Positions 1-11,335 of a stretch of DNA of 64,000 bases are shown in pieces. The position numbers and the translations under genes were made by a program. Location of the stretch: contig NC_087385.1 of NCBI RefSeq assembly GCF_963675165.1, positions 966,001 to 1,030,000 on the forward strand, read 5' to 3'. The notes below the pieces were generated by a model. That model was not told the DNA's origin and did no database searches. It worked only from the letters and a program-made list of their open reading frames with translations. The stretch comes from Halichondria panicea (lineage: Eukaryota > Porifera > Demospongiae > Suberitida > Halichondriidae). Position 1 is the stretch's first letter. Each line of letters opens with the position of its first letter.

Positions 1-3000
1 TGGCTGATTTATCGCAGTTAGGAACATCGTAAACATGGCCATCTTTTGTTATACGCACATACTGACTATCGGGATCCATTGTCTGGAGGTTGATATCCGT
101 ATAGTGACTGGTGGTCACGAGAGGAGTGCTTCGTGTTGGAAGTGGTGGGGGTGGGCCTGACGGTAGTATGAAGTGATTACGCCCGTCTTGTGATTGGGTA
201 ACGTTTGAGCCTACAAAAAACCCGCTATCTGAAGTCCCGGTCCAGCTACTGTCCCCCGTTCCCCCCGTCCAATCTTCTTCGCTCTCTGCCGTACGCTCGA
301 CGCGATGATACATTGGGTTCGTCTGAACAGAATGCATGAGAGGGGACTGATGATCTGATCTCCTGCGCTGGTCTGTTGGTGATAGGAGAGGGGAGGAGTT
401 TGCACTTGTGGGGGCGGATGATGAGCGATGAGTCATCAAGTAACGCATGACTGAGAATAATCTGGAGGCATGTAATCCAGTGAAGAAGAAATGACCCTCT
501 CCTGTTTCCGAGCTCCTGTGGACAAACGATAAACATAATGAGTGGGTGGTCATAATGAGTGTGTGGTTTACAATAGAAACAATGTACAATCCCTAATGCA
601 TAGTGAAACAAGCAGCTGTCATAGTTTCTCAATTCTTAATCAAAACCAAACTAACAAACACCATGTTATGGCAACTGACAGAAAGATAACTACATTTAAT
701 GAAACCTCATTAGACCAGTAATAGCACCTCCCCCACACACACACACACACACACCCACCCCCGCACACCCACACACACACACACACACACATGATACGCA
801 CCGGCCTGGCTCCACCTCCAGTTTTTGGACGTTCTTGTGCCAATGGACTCTCCGAAGATGCTTCAACTTCCACTCCCACCTCATCTACACATAATTATAG
901 TCAGTTGTAATCATAAACCATAATTATATACCACTCTCTCTTTCTTCCCCACTCTCTCAAATATCCGTATATAGCTGGTAATTCCGGGGGACAAAATATT
1001 TGTGGCTTTTGTGGTTGGAGCTCTGACCACGAACAAAGTGACCTTGACTGCAGTGCAAGCAGCAACCACAAAAAATTATCCACAAAGTGACTAAATATTG
1101 TTCAACCACGAATGTTTTGTCCTCTGATCGTCCCCTGAAATTACCGGCTATACGGTTATACTATCCTATACTATCTACCCCTCCACCATGACCTGTCTCT
1201 CCTTTACTTCCCCTATCCTCATTATAATGGTCACATGTCAGTGTCTCTCTCTCTTACCTGTCCCTCTCTGTCAGGATAGAAGGTGTGAGCAGTGAAACTA
1301 GACGTCCCAACCTCCACAACGTACTCTCCCTCAAGCTCAGAGTGTTGGGGGCAGCGCACCAGGTCCACGTGGTAACAGCCTGTAGGGAGGGGGAGGGGTT
1401 GGACCTGAGGCTATACAATAATTATGTCAATGCAATACTTGAAAGTGTAAGTGAATGCAGCTGATGGTGTAAAAGTTGTGAGTTATGTTGACAACATGGA
1501 TGTACATTATTCACAGCCCAAGAATTTGAAACTGATCTCAGCTTATTTGCTGTGAACAGGAATTAAGTACTTGGCAACTGAACGCTGACAACCCATTAAC
1601 CAATTAAGTGTCTGTGCACGATTATCGTTGACACAAAAGCTAAGCAAACAAGAAAAAGTAGCACTAACAATATCTCAAAGGTAATAGCTAACGAGCACTT
1701 TATCCATTATGAGTGTAGGCATGGTATACTAACTCAGCATGGTACATCATTGTAAGAGGTGATCACTAGAATATCACGAATATTGAGTACCAAAGGTTAA
1801 CATCTTATCCTATACTGACTGAGGAGTGTGTAATATCAATAGCTATGTAGCTATAGCTAGCTATCACTGTGTTGATCCAGCCCTCGTATTTAAAGTTTGT
1901 AGCGAGCTAAAAATAGACCAATGTATCTCACACACGCTAGTACACTACATTTATGGTGCCCGCTCTTATGGCGATGATTAAAATATACCTTTCCGTGAAA
2001 GTCCCTTGGGCACCACATGATCAAGCAACTCCATTAACATGACAATAGCTAAGCTAACTCTACTACGCCACAGCTCAATTCAGATTCTATAAGGAACTAC
2101 GTTGACTTTATTTGATAACCTACTACAGTGTGTATTGTCCCTCAGGGAATAAGTGGATGGATGGATAACAAGAGTAATTGCCAGGCATGCAAGAAGCTGT
2201 ACAATCCTCAAGTTGCATACCAGAGCTAAGTTAGCAGCAAGTGTCAACAAGCAACAATGTGACATATTCAGACTATAGCCGATAAAATTGGGATGGCCTC
2301 CTATATTTGAGCAGTTAGCAGTTATTATTTTATAAGGAAAAATTAACACCACAAAATTGTCTGGGGGTCGAGTGCATGCATGCACAAATAAACAGAGGAA
2401 TTTCAACACGAGTTGAGATCATGCTGATACGACAACATATCCGTCAACATGGCTCTGTACATGTTAGTGTATGGGCGATTAGACCCACTTCAAAACGTCA
2501 TTCTCGAACGATTAAGGTCCATTATCGGTGCTAGCATCATCAACCCCCTAAGGCAACACATACTCTGGGTGAACGATTAGGTCCATTATCGGTCCTAGCA
2601 TCATCAACCAGGGCAACACACACCGTTAAACATGCAAACGGTAAACAAGTGAGAAAACAGACAGACAGACTAAACGGTCACTTAAACACCAGGAGACCAG
2701 TTAATGTTCCGTAACTGTCATGTCAGAACATGAAATCATCACATCCTCACCGCTGAGGGTTATACCAAACTGCTAAAAGCATTCAACATGTGCCAAAATT
2801 CTGTTCCAGGTTCTATACAGTTCATTAGTGAGAGGAAATTCGCTAACGCACGTAGCAAAACTTCAAAGATGTATTTGATATTTCAGGAATCCTGTATATA
2901 GACCTCCAGCAGTGTACACACTCTCAAACTGTCAACATGGAAGCACAGACTAAGTGCTTCCATTAAAATAATAGCTCAACTATTCCAGTGTTTATTCGTG

Positions 3001-4537
3001 TTATAATTACAAAGCCATTGCTTCTTGTGTACAGAGCACAAACAAAGTATGCAGTTAGGTACACCTGTAATGTTGACTCAAATTGATGGACGTGCTCAAA
3101 AATCAACCCCAAATGGCTTCCATACTATAAATATTATGATTATCACATTAAGCCATTGCTTCTCACACTGTGTACAGAGCACAAACAACCAGTTATAGGT
3201 ACACCATTACTGTCGACTCAAATTAATGGAAAAATCAACCCAAAAATAGCTTCCATACTACACATAATTTATTATCATAAAGAGTTCCCTCTCTAGATCT
3301 TGATATTAGTTTAGTCTAGTACGTCTCAGTCAGTATTCTATGCCAGACTGTGTTATGGGTGCTTTGAAGTGGGCCATTGGTCACCTTAGTAGTGGTAAGC
3401 TTAATGACCATCCACCCACTCTGTGCATGCAGATGGAACCCACACTAGTAAATAAGGATATGGCCTACTGTAACCCGCTCTCTTTATTCCCTTTTTGGGA
3501 CTATATAGCTTGGAGTGCAGACTATGAAGGTCAAGCATAATTAACTGAAACAGTAGGCAGACAATGAGATGTTTGGAGCTAGATAAGGTTTCACAATTAG
3601 CTAAAAAGGTGCATGTTCACATTTAAAAAAGTATCCACCCACTCATATCACATGGACACTCACTGTTAATAGCCTCCAGAGCTTTGTACCAGACCTCCAT
3701 CTTTGTTATGGAGTCAAAAGCAAGGTCTATTCGATAAGACTTGAACGCCACTTGCAGTATGGGCTCAAACTTTCTCGAGTAGCCAGTTTCCATTTTCTTC
3801 ACTTCGAAAGCTTCTCCAAGAAAGACCTTCTCAATTTTGTTGTTTGCTAGCCAGTCGGTTTCTTTCTTGCAGTGGCCAATGAAGCAAAATGATGGAGACT
3901 TTTCAGCGTGAAGGACCACCCATAGGTTCGTCCAATGCTGTAGTAAAGGTGGGAATATACAGTTGTGACGCAAGGATGTGTGGAATGTGTGTGGAGTGTG
4001 TGTGTGTGTGTGTGTGTGTGGAGTGTGTAGAGTGTGTGGAGTGTGTGGAGTGTGTGTGGAGTGTGTGCATGTGTAGTAACAGTAGTGTGTGTGTGTGTGT
4101 GTGAGGTATTTATAAGGTAATTCCATTGTTGGTCGTTGCACAGTCATGTCTAGTCTAAGATCTGGTAGCTTAGTAAGAAACCTGTCCCAAACAGATCTAC
4201 TTGACGTCGTGAGTATACCAGAATTGAAGTAAGGAATGCAACTCACTTATATTCCTAATTCTGCGGCATGCATGCCAAACATACATTATTGCTTTCAGTA
4301 TATTTTACAGAGGAACTTCGAAATCAGCTTTGTCTGGTAATAATTGACCAATTTGCAGCACCCCAGGCCACTATAATTATAGCTATTATCATAGCATGCT
4401 GAGCTTACCCTGAATATCTTTCCATTGGTAGCAGCTTGCTCGGATGATGCTGCATCATCTTTGTCTGACACTTTAGCACTCTTGATGTTGATGTACTCAC
4501 ACAGCTCCTCTGCTCCTCGTCCACTAGCCATTTCCAA
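1..4537 (-). CDS. Dok-like PH-PTB docking adaptor (3' end beyond the window)
   Basis: Read as coding exons 4409-4537, 3664-3937, 1258-1379, 802-884 and 515 to the window edge, joined in compatible phases. The start ATG at 4535-4537 opens with MEMASGRGAEELCEY. Exon 3664-3937 encodes most of a PH domain (HWTNLWVVLHAEKSP, closing helix EVWYKALEAIN). The next three exons build an IRS/Dok-type PTB domain: strands GEYVVEV, then LKHLRRVHWHKN, then SSETGEGHFFFTG and the final helix ASRLFSVMRYLM. The tail is Ser/Pro-rich and carries tyrosine motifs NPMYH, SHYTD, SQYVRI and HVYDVPN, which suit binding of SH2 proteins. PH followed by PTB is the Dok layout; FRS2 lacks the PH domain. The known family role is membrane-proximal docking downstream of tyrosine kinases. 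The first PH strand is not placed: a GILTTSS segment near 4200 could be it, but I could not find compatible splice sites. The C-terminus lies off the window. Confidence 0.8.
964..1157. mobile_element. MITE-like element in the Dok-like intron
   Basis: The ends form imperfect inverted repeats of about 28 bp: CCGTATATAGCTGGTAATT on the left against the reverse complement of AATTACCGGCTATACGG on the right. Inner sequence repeats 'gtggtt' and 'aacca(c)' words on both arms. The terminal CCGTATA...TATACGG resembles the elements at 49623-49850 and 50933-51153. There is no coding capacity. Confidence 0.55.
2510..2611. repeat. Short direct repeat, two units
   Basis: A roughly 40-bp block containing GGTCCATTATCGGT and TAGCATCATCAACC occurs twice, starting near 2510 and 2571, with a few differences. 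Confidence 0.6.
3012..3258. repeat. Imperfect tandem duplication of about 145 bp
   Basis: Two units start at about 3012 and 3154. They share AGCCATTGCTTCT, GTACAGAGCACAAACAA, GACTCAAATT and GCTTCCATACTA in the same order, with small indels. Intronic, no coding role seen. Confidence 0.65.
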
Positions 4538-4813
4538 GTCTCCCAGCTTAGTAGATTTATCAAGTATAGTTTAATTGTTCTCAACAGACTGTGGCTGCAA
4601 TACTTCTACTATTCTGAAAGCTTTTGTTGCACCGTTTTGCATTCCATGTGCTCATTTGGCACTTTATGTACTGCCAAATCATTGACAGGAAATGAATATT
4701 CAGTAACAATATTCACAGCATAAACAATGAAATTGTTCTGAGGGGTCCTGATTCATTCAAAACACACAAAAATAAAATCGTTCAGTGTCCGAGTTCCGTT
4801 TCATGAGTTCCAT

Positions 4814-7690
4814 TTAGACAACGGTGCCAGCACCTGAGTCTTGGGTAGACGATGGATCTGCATAAAAAACATAAAAATACATTAAGTACCGCAAACATCG
4901 TAACTGTAAGTACCAGTACGTACTACTACAGGGACATGGCTATTAAGCACACCATATGTTACAATATGCTGCTACCCCCACCCTAACTCTACTAGATCAA
5001 AAGATTAGAAATTATTTTTCTTACCAGAAACGCTTGAAGCAGTCTCCTGTTGTGAGGAAGTCACAGCTCCACCATTATTGCGCAGGGCGGGCAGCTCCTT
5101 AGGAGCTTTCGGTTTCTTGGGCCGTTTTTTCGAGGTGGTATTTTTCCCAGAGCTCGAGGGAGAGGATCCAATGGGGGGGAGTGGTCGAGAGGCAGACAGT
5201 GATCGAGGGGGATCCAATACGAAAAAATAATGCACGCTTTTCCTTACAACAGGGGGAATGGTGGGGTCTGATTGAGATGAGGTCCCGATTAGGCTGTTGT
5301 CTTTGGCCGGGGTGGACTCTAGGTTTAGGGCACCAGCGGAGGCAAATCGTGTGCCTGTGTATGAGAGTGTGGGGTGTGGGCAGGAGAGGAGGTGGTCCGG
5401 GAGCGAGGAATTGGAGCCATTTTCATCCTATATAAGGAGACAATGTAATTACCAAGGATATAGTGTTACACGTGTCTGCAACTGCAATTGTGTTTCAGAC
5501 TTACGAGTGAATGCCAAGTAAACTGAATTTACCATTGTTCTATATAAGCTAAGACAGACAGATGCGTCACATTAGGTAAAGTGCTCTCCAACCTTAGATG
5601 TTCTGGTGGGTGAGGCCGTAGTGTGGGTGGATGGGGGGAGGGGGGCCAACTCCACGAACGTGGGGGTGTCAATGTCTGATTCAGTGGGGGACACGCGGGA
5701 CAAGGTCATAGCCAGCTGACGTTCCACAGAGAGGTGGGAACTAAACGAGTCAATACTCTGCAGAAACAGAAAGATGACAAAATGATAAAATTGAAAGAGT
5801 TAACAAAATAAACAATAAAGAGCCTGACTAGTAATAATTATCACAAACATCAATGCTACAAAACTCCCTATCATGCAAAACACCACGCACTACAAAGTAA
5901 GTATACTCTGTTACTTACCGCGGTAGGAGTTCGTCCAAAGTTCACCATTCCAACAGATCCATAAGGTGAGGCAGAGTATGAGTGTTGGTCAGAGTAGGAC
6001 GAGAGGCGTCCTTCTTCCATTGCACGGAGGTCGTTATCAAATTGCGAGTCGGAGGGAACAACTCTGTTCTTCTTGTTCTTTCCCCTCAGTTTGTTGAGAA
6101 TTCGTCGGTAGAGGGGATCTTTGGGTCCTTTGTCACGTAGCAGTAGGATGTAGTCATAAGTGGTGAGGCCTTTCCAGACTGGAGAATAGGATGGATGGAA
6201 AATGAGTCAGTTTCAAGAACATAATGAATACTATCAGTATACTAATAAGATGTTTACTGTACATGTACGGTTAGTAGCAGACTGTTATTAAATTAATCGA
6301 AGCTGTTGACAATTTTGGAGATAATTAAGTTACATTATTATTGAAAGCTATGTACACTAAGTGTGCAGTGTACAACAAACTCACTGAGGTAGAGGTGGAG
6401 GGAAACAAGGTGTCCGTCCAGGATCATTGCCAGTGCAGACAGAAGAGCGATGAAAGCACACAGGACTGGGAACACTTGATGGGGCATCGAGGCTCCAAAA
6501 GCAGCAAACTGAAAGTCACACAGTGTGGTACCGTTCTCGTTCACGGTCAGATTATAGGGGAGGTCGCAGTCGTAACAGAGCTGGCATCGGTCCACAAGGT
6601 AGACAACAAAGAGGGAGGAGCTGTACACAAACAGGAGGGATGCTCCCAGTAGGGCCGTCAAGATGGTTGCAAAGAACCAGCGGTAGTTACGCTTTCCGAC
6701 ACAAGTGTTGAGCCACTTGCAGTGGTGGTCGAAATCAGTCACACACTTGTCACAAACACGGCAGTGCTTAGCATTCATCCCCCTGTAGGGAAGAACATGT
6801 GTACGTTACTATGGTGAGCACACACACAAATCAATACTGTACGGGCCATTACAGCTTGCCTTATATAAGGAAAAGTACACTTAAAAACTAAAATAATTAT
6901 AGTGTATACGTACAGCATATACAATAAGGCATTGAACAAGGAACCAGTAAGGAAGGATGATTATGGCAGTAGCTACAATGCATGTACACTGTAACACATC
7001 CCAGCACATACATCTGTGCCAACTAATTTTGTGATTTACAGCATTCTAAGTAGTCTCGCAACCACACTGTACATGACTGTAAAAATAGTTACTTACACAT
7101 GAGCTTCGCACAGTTTGCAGTATGTGTCCTCAATCACGTGGCCATCAGTGGAGGGGTTGAACTTGGGTCGGGAGTGAGTGCCACGGTGACGGACAGAGGG
7201 CTCAGACGGGTTGAGAGAAGTGGTCACAATGGTACAGATGACATGGGACAACAGGACCAGGCCAGGGAGCTATAGTAGGGGGAGTACAAGTGGATGGTTA
7301 TACACATGAAAAGGGTAATACTTGCTCAAGCAATACAAATACCTAAAATTAATTATAAGAGGACCGAGCCACTGTATGTATTGCCATAGAGTCTAAGATA
7401 AAATCAATCGTGCATATTTTCAAAAGTGTTGGAATCAGTGGAATTCACTAAGTGGAAAAGTTGTCAGTCACACTTATAATTACACTCACAATGTAGGTGG
7501 TGATTCTCCAGTAGTCGGGTGTGTAGAACACGAGAAAACCATAATGGGCAACGGCAAAAAACACCACAAAGAACCATCCAAGCAGCTGAAGGGGGTCTAG
7601 GGGGCAGTTCCAGCCGTTAGCACGAGGACGGCTGACCTCCATGACCTTTTCAGGCTGAGGAGGAGGGGCCTCGATATCAGGTTGCATCAT
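4814..7690 (-). CDS. DHHC palmitoyltransferase, ZDHHC1/11 type
   Basis: Seven exons agree in phase: 7490-7690, 7097-7269, 6385-6782, 5919-6178, 5593-5757, 5025-5427 and 4814-4857, giving about 547 aa. Family role: S-palmitoylation of membrane-associated proteins through an autoacylated cysteine. The N-terminus contains [17 protein letters not shown], like ZDHHC1/11, and begins the first transmembrane segment. The Cys-rich domain runs from [18 protein letters not shown] to [14 protein letters not shown], with the catalytic DHHC intact. A TTYDYI motif stands where family members carry TTxE. Hydrophobic segments flank the catalytic loop. The loop after the third segment has [12 protein letters not shown] and an N-glycosylation-like NGT. 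The tail is long, Ser/Pro-rich and basic ([11 protein letters not shown]). The start could be either of two adjacent ATGs (7690 or 7687). The first 120 bp upstream are a minisatellite. Confidence 0.9.
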
Positions 7691-8421
7691 AGCTGATCAG
7701 AGCGAACCAGCAAATCAGAGCAAATAAGCAGATCAGAGCAGCAAATCAGAGCAGTTGAGAGCAAATCAGCAGATCAGCAGATCAGCAGATCAGCAGTTGA
7801 GAGCAAATCAGCAACAGAGCAAATCAGCAGATCAGAGCAAATTAACTTGCGTTAACGCAGTCAGGGAACACTTGAGAGCAATTATATCTGTGTGGGAGGA
7901 AGATCATAACAATAAAACGGAATGGTTAAAAATTTGCTGTAGTGTGGTAACCATGGGCATATCTACTTCCTTGCTTTACAGATTGTTCTGAAATGGGCAC
8001 ACAGACAACATAGAGGAAGTACTACAATGTGGTGATCATTTCAAGACATCTCTTCTTACTTACCCAATGGACAATAACAGCACGAAGGAGGAGACACACA
8101 CTTTTCAGTAGTATCTCCAGAAATGAACTGTAGGTGATTGTGCACACTCTTATAGCGAAGGTCCCAAGCGTCCATTTCCATTGGTAACGTTCAGCCGGCC
8201 ATTTTTCTTGGACGCTTTGACGTCATATTACGTCACTGTCATGGTAACATTTTACCGTAGGCGTAGGCTAAACTCTCTGGGCTAAACTCTTCCGTTCAAT
8301 TTCTACAATAAAAGTAATATTGAAACTCTAAACTTTAACCTTTAGCAAAATCCAAGTGGGACGTGGAGTGAGAAATTTAAAGCTAGCATGCAGTCTCTGT
8401 AAGGAATATCAGAATGCTTTG
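7691..8421. promoter_or_regulatory. Divergent intergenic region, DHHC gene / TBC1D20
   Basis: This 730-bp gap separates two head-to-head starts and should contain both promoters. The first part is the minisatellite at 7694-7850. I see no clear TATA box or other recognisable site in the rest. Confidence 0.4.
7694..7850. repeat. Minisatellite of AGCAAATCAGCAGATCAG-type units
   Basis: Irregular tandem repetition of GCAGATCAG, GAGCAAATCA and GCAGTTGAGAGC words fills the interval immediately upstream of the DHHC start codon, so it probably lies in its 5' leader or core promoter. Confidence 0.75.
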
Positions 8422-10889
8422 ATGCTGCAGAATATGAATGGCAATATGGAAGAAGTCAGCTCAGTGGAAATCAGAGCTCTCAAAGGTAAACATAGGCAGA
8501 TATTGACACTGCTATACCATGACCCCATGACCTTGTGGTGTCTGCAGGTCTCCATTGGCAGCATGAGAAAGAAGCTAAGATTGAAGAAGCTCTGAACTCT
8601 GACCCTGTCGATATTTCCACCCTCCGCTCTCTAGCCATCTCCCTGGGGGGTCTTGTTCACTCTCGGCTCAGGAAGAGGGCGTGGCCTAAACTAGCGGGTG
8701 TGAGTGTATTTCACATCCCCCCATATAAGGGACCTCCTCTCTCCGACCTCAAAGACAGGGCTCAGGTGCTGCTCGATGTCAACAGGTGTGGAAAGAGAAT
8801 CCCAAAACGTTAGTGTGGTACATGAACTGATTCAACTGTGAGATTACTTCTGTATTTTGAGAAAAACTTTTCGTTTTTGGTAGCTAAACTATACATGATT
8901 GTACAACACTGTTATTTGTTTGCATACAGATTATTCTGAGGGACGTCAAAAGCTGGTACGGGATCAGCTGACTCGAGTGATTCTGCGTCTCCTGGCAGAG
9001 AACTCTAACCTTCATTATTACCAGGGCCTACACGATGTTGTCCTGACAATACTACTAGTGACAGGGGAGGACGTTAGCTACGCCATCATGAAAGTGATTG
9101 TCAACCATCACATCAGGTGAGTCTGTTAGCTTTGGTGCACCCCCCTCCTCCTCTTCTATAACGGACACCTTTGGGGAACAATGTTTTGTCCTTGTACAGA
9201 GGTGGCCTTTGTTGAGGGACCTGGGTGCATAATTACATTACCGTAGTTGACCTTTCTTCAGGGGCGGCCATTAAAAGTGGTTCTACTGTATGATCTAACG
9301 AATACAATGATTGTATTGTGTCGTTTGATTATTCGACAGTTTCATTGTGCTTTCACAGCATATAGTGTAGAGACGCTGTTCAGTCTATTGAATTCCCCTC
9401 TCAATTCATAGCACTAAACGTGTTGTAACAAGCACAATGTGTATTAATTTGTGCTGTATTTGGAAACATACCCTCACTATATATAGTGTGTGCCTTACGT
9501 GTCGTGTCATTGCTGTTATACACAATCATAACCTATACAATCATGACTGTAAAGTGTCTACGTACAGTGGAACATGTCGACACTTTTTGGATCTATAGAC
9601 CATTAATGATTTCCGAAGTTAATTTCTATAGACATGTAATTAAATGCCCTGATTATAAGAGGTGCCCTTATTCAGTGCTTACTGTACACCCTCTCACTTG
9701 TTCCCTACTCTCAGGGACTACTTGGATGCTGACATGAACCGTACAAAGGTTGTGATTGGACACTTGCAGTCTCTATTGGTATTGGAGGACCCTTATCTAG
9801 AGCAGTTCATCACAAGATCTGAGTGTGCCTACTACTTCAGTCTCAGCTGGCTCATCACGTGGTACGGTCATGTGGTATCCAATCAAGAGGAGTCATGGCG
9901 ACTCATGGACCTCCTCCTAGCATCACATCCCTTCATGTCCGTGTATCTAGCAGCAGCAGTGAGTGCCATATATACCAGTAGGGTGCTGAATAGGCATTGA
10001 TTTTTGTGTGGGCTGTTTGTACTTATTGTAAGCCTTCTGAGCTCCCCGATATTTTAAAGAATGCAAAGCTAGTACAACATCGTACATATACAGTGAATCA
10101 TGAGCTACAATACAACTAGGTTCAGGACTATATGCTGTAACCCCCCCCCCCCCACACACACACACACACATGTCCCCAGAATGTCCTGTCCCAGCGCTCG
10201 AAGATCCTCTCTCTAGACTGTGAAATGAGTGCTGTACACGGGCTCCTCTCTAAACTGCCCCAGGACATAGACTACGAGCGTCTCATTGCCACAGCAACCA
10301 AACTGTTTGTGAAACATCCACCCAAGAGTCTTGCCAGACAGAGTGGCATGAGACTGAGCAAGAGGTGAGTTGTTTGGTCTGAGTGTGTTATCATAGAATG
10401 AGCATTGCATATGATTGCAGTATCATGTATACCCAACCAATCCCCTAGGGTACTTGCTGCACTCTCACTCACAGCCTCTCTCATTCTCATGCATATGATT
10501 GCAGATACAGTACAGCCAACCCCCTTGGGTACTTGTTCTCTAGACTTACTAGTGCATCCCTCATTCCCATATTCACAGACAAAACATACAAGATCACTGT
10601 CTAGTTTCCATGTTCACTGCCCCCCCCCCTCACACACACACACACACACAGTTCGATGCTATCCACCCACTCCACATTCCTACACACGACGGCACACCAA
10701 CGACCAGACCACATCCTCAAGACCCTACCAGCCCCGCCCACTCCGTGGGTGTGGTTAACTTCACCTGTAAAATATTTGCTCTCTGTAACTGCTCCAGTTT
10801 TAGTAGCTGTGTTAGTGTATGTGTTGTACGAATACTTCACCAACAGAACACACAGTAGCCATTTAGATGTGATAGCCATCAACAGATGA
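8422..10889 (+). CDS. TBC1D20: TBC1D20, Rab1-type GTPase-activating protein
   Basis: Exons 8422-8485, 8548-8808, 8930-9116, 9715-9958, 10180-10364 and 10652-10889 give 392 aa; human TBC1D20 is about 403. The protein is a RabGAP at the ER that promotes GTP hydrolysis by Rab1/Rab18. The sequence shows SDPVDISTLRSLAISLGGL and KRAWPKLAG at the N-terminus, the glutamine finger in LHYYQGLHDVVLT, then FSLSWLITWYGHV and LLASHPFM. The last exon encodes a C-terminal membrane anchor (LLSVTAPVLVAVLVYVLYEY), as in TBC1D20 and unlike most TBC proteins. The donor of exon 2 is the GT at 8809: an earlier GT at 8786 breaks the frame, while 8808 gives the family-like VNRCGKRIPKH join. The acceptor of the last exon follows a CA repeat directly. 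I chose the in-frame ATG at 8422; no ATG lies upstream in that open frame. Confidence 0.93.
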
Positions 10890-11335
10890 TTTTTTTTGTC
10901 ACTAATTGTCTATTACTTAATTTATTGTGTGCAACAAATCATTTGAGCTCCTGTGAATGTAACAGGTACAGTTAAGAAAGATAACGCTGTAATTATTGAA
11001 AGCATAATCGTGGAACGTAGAATTGTAATGGCACATGTTTTACCATAATTATATGCACTAGCTCTTCACTTCAATTAAGTTTGTTCATGTAAATATGCAT
11101 GCAAGAATAATATGCACGTACATGCACACTGGACATACTTCATTAATCAGATGAAAACTCCAAACACAATGCCATTTGCAAAATAATATTATTAATTAAA
11201 TAATTTTTATTATAATAATTATAAAGAGCAATTGTACACAGTTAACGAGAGAGTTCAACAAACACACAGACACACACAACCCATCAAGAAAACTACCACT
11301 AACATAATCAATACAATAACTACAGTGGGTGTGGT
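10890..11335. other. Convergent intergenic gap, TBC1D20 / VPS35
   Basis: These 446 bp between two stop codons are AT-rich and hold the 3' UTRs of both genes. I see no gene, repeat array or conserved site. Confidence 0.5.

Larger units (their letters stand above)
1380..3663. other. Long intron of the Dok-like gene
   Basis: This 2.3-kb stretch has no exon I can support. It contains two short duplications, annotated separately, and AT-rich unique sequence. Confidence 0.5.

Noticed and set aside
8785-8790. Donor AG|GTGTGG for TBC1D20 exon 2
   Set aside because: Joining it to the exon at 8930 gives an immediate stop; the GT at 8809 keeps frame and family sequence.
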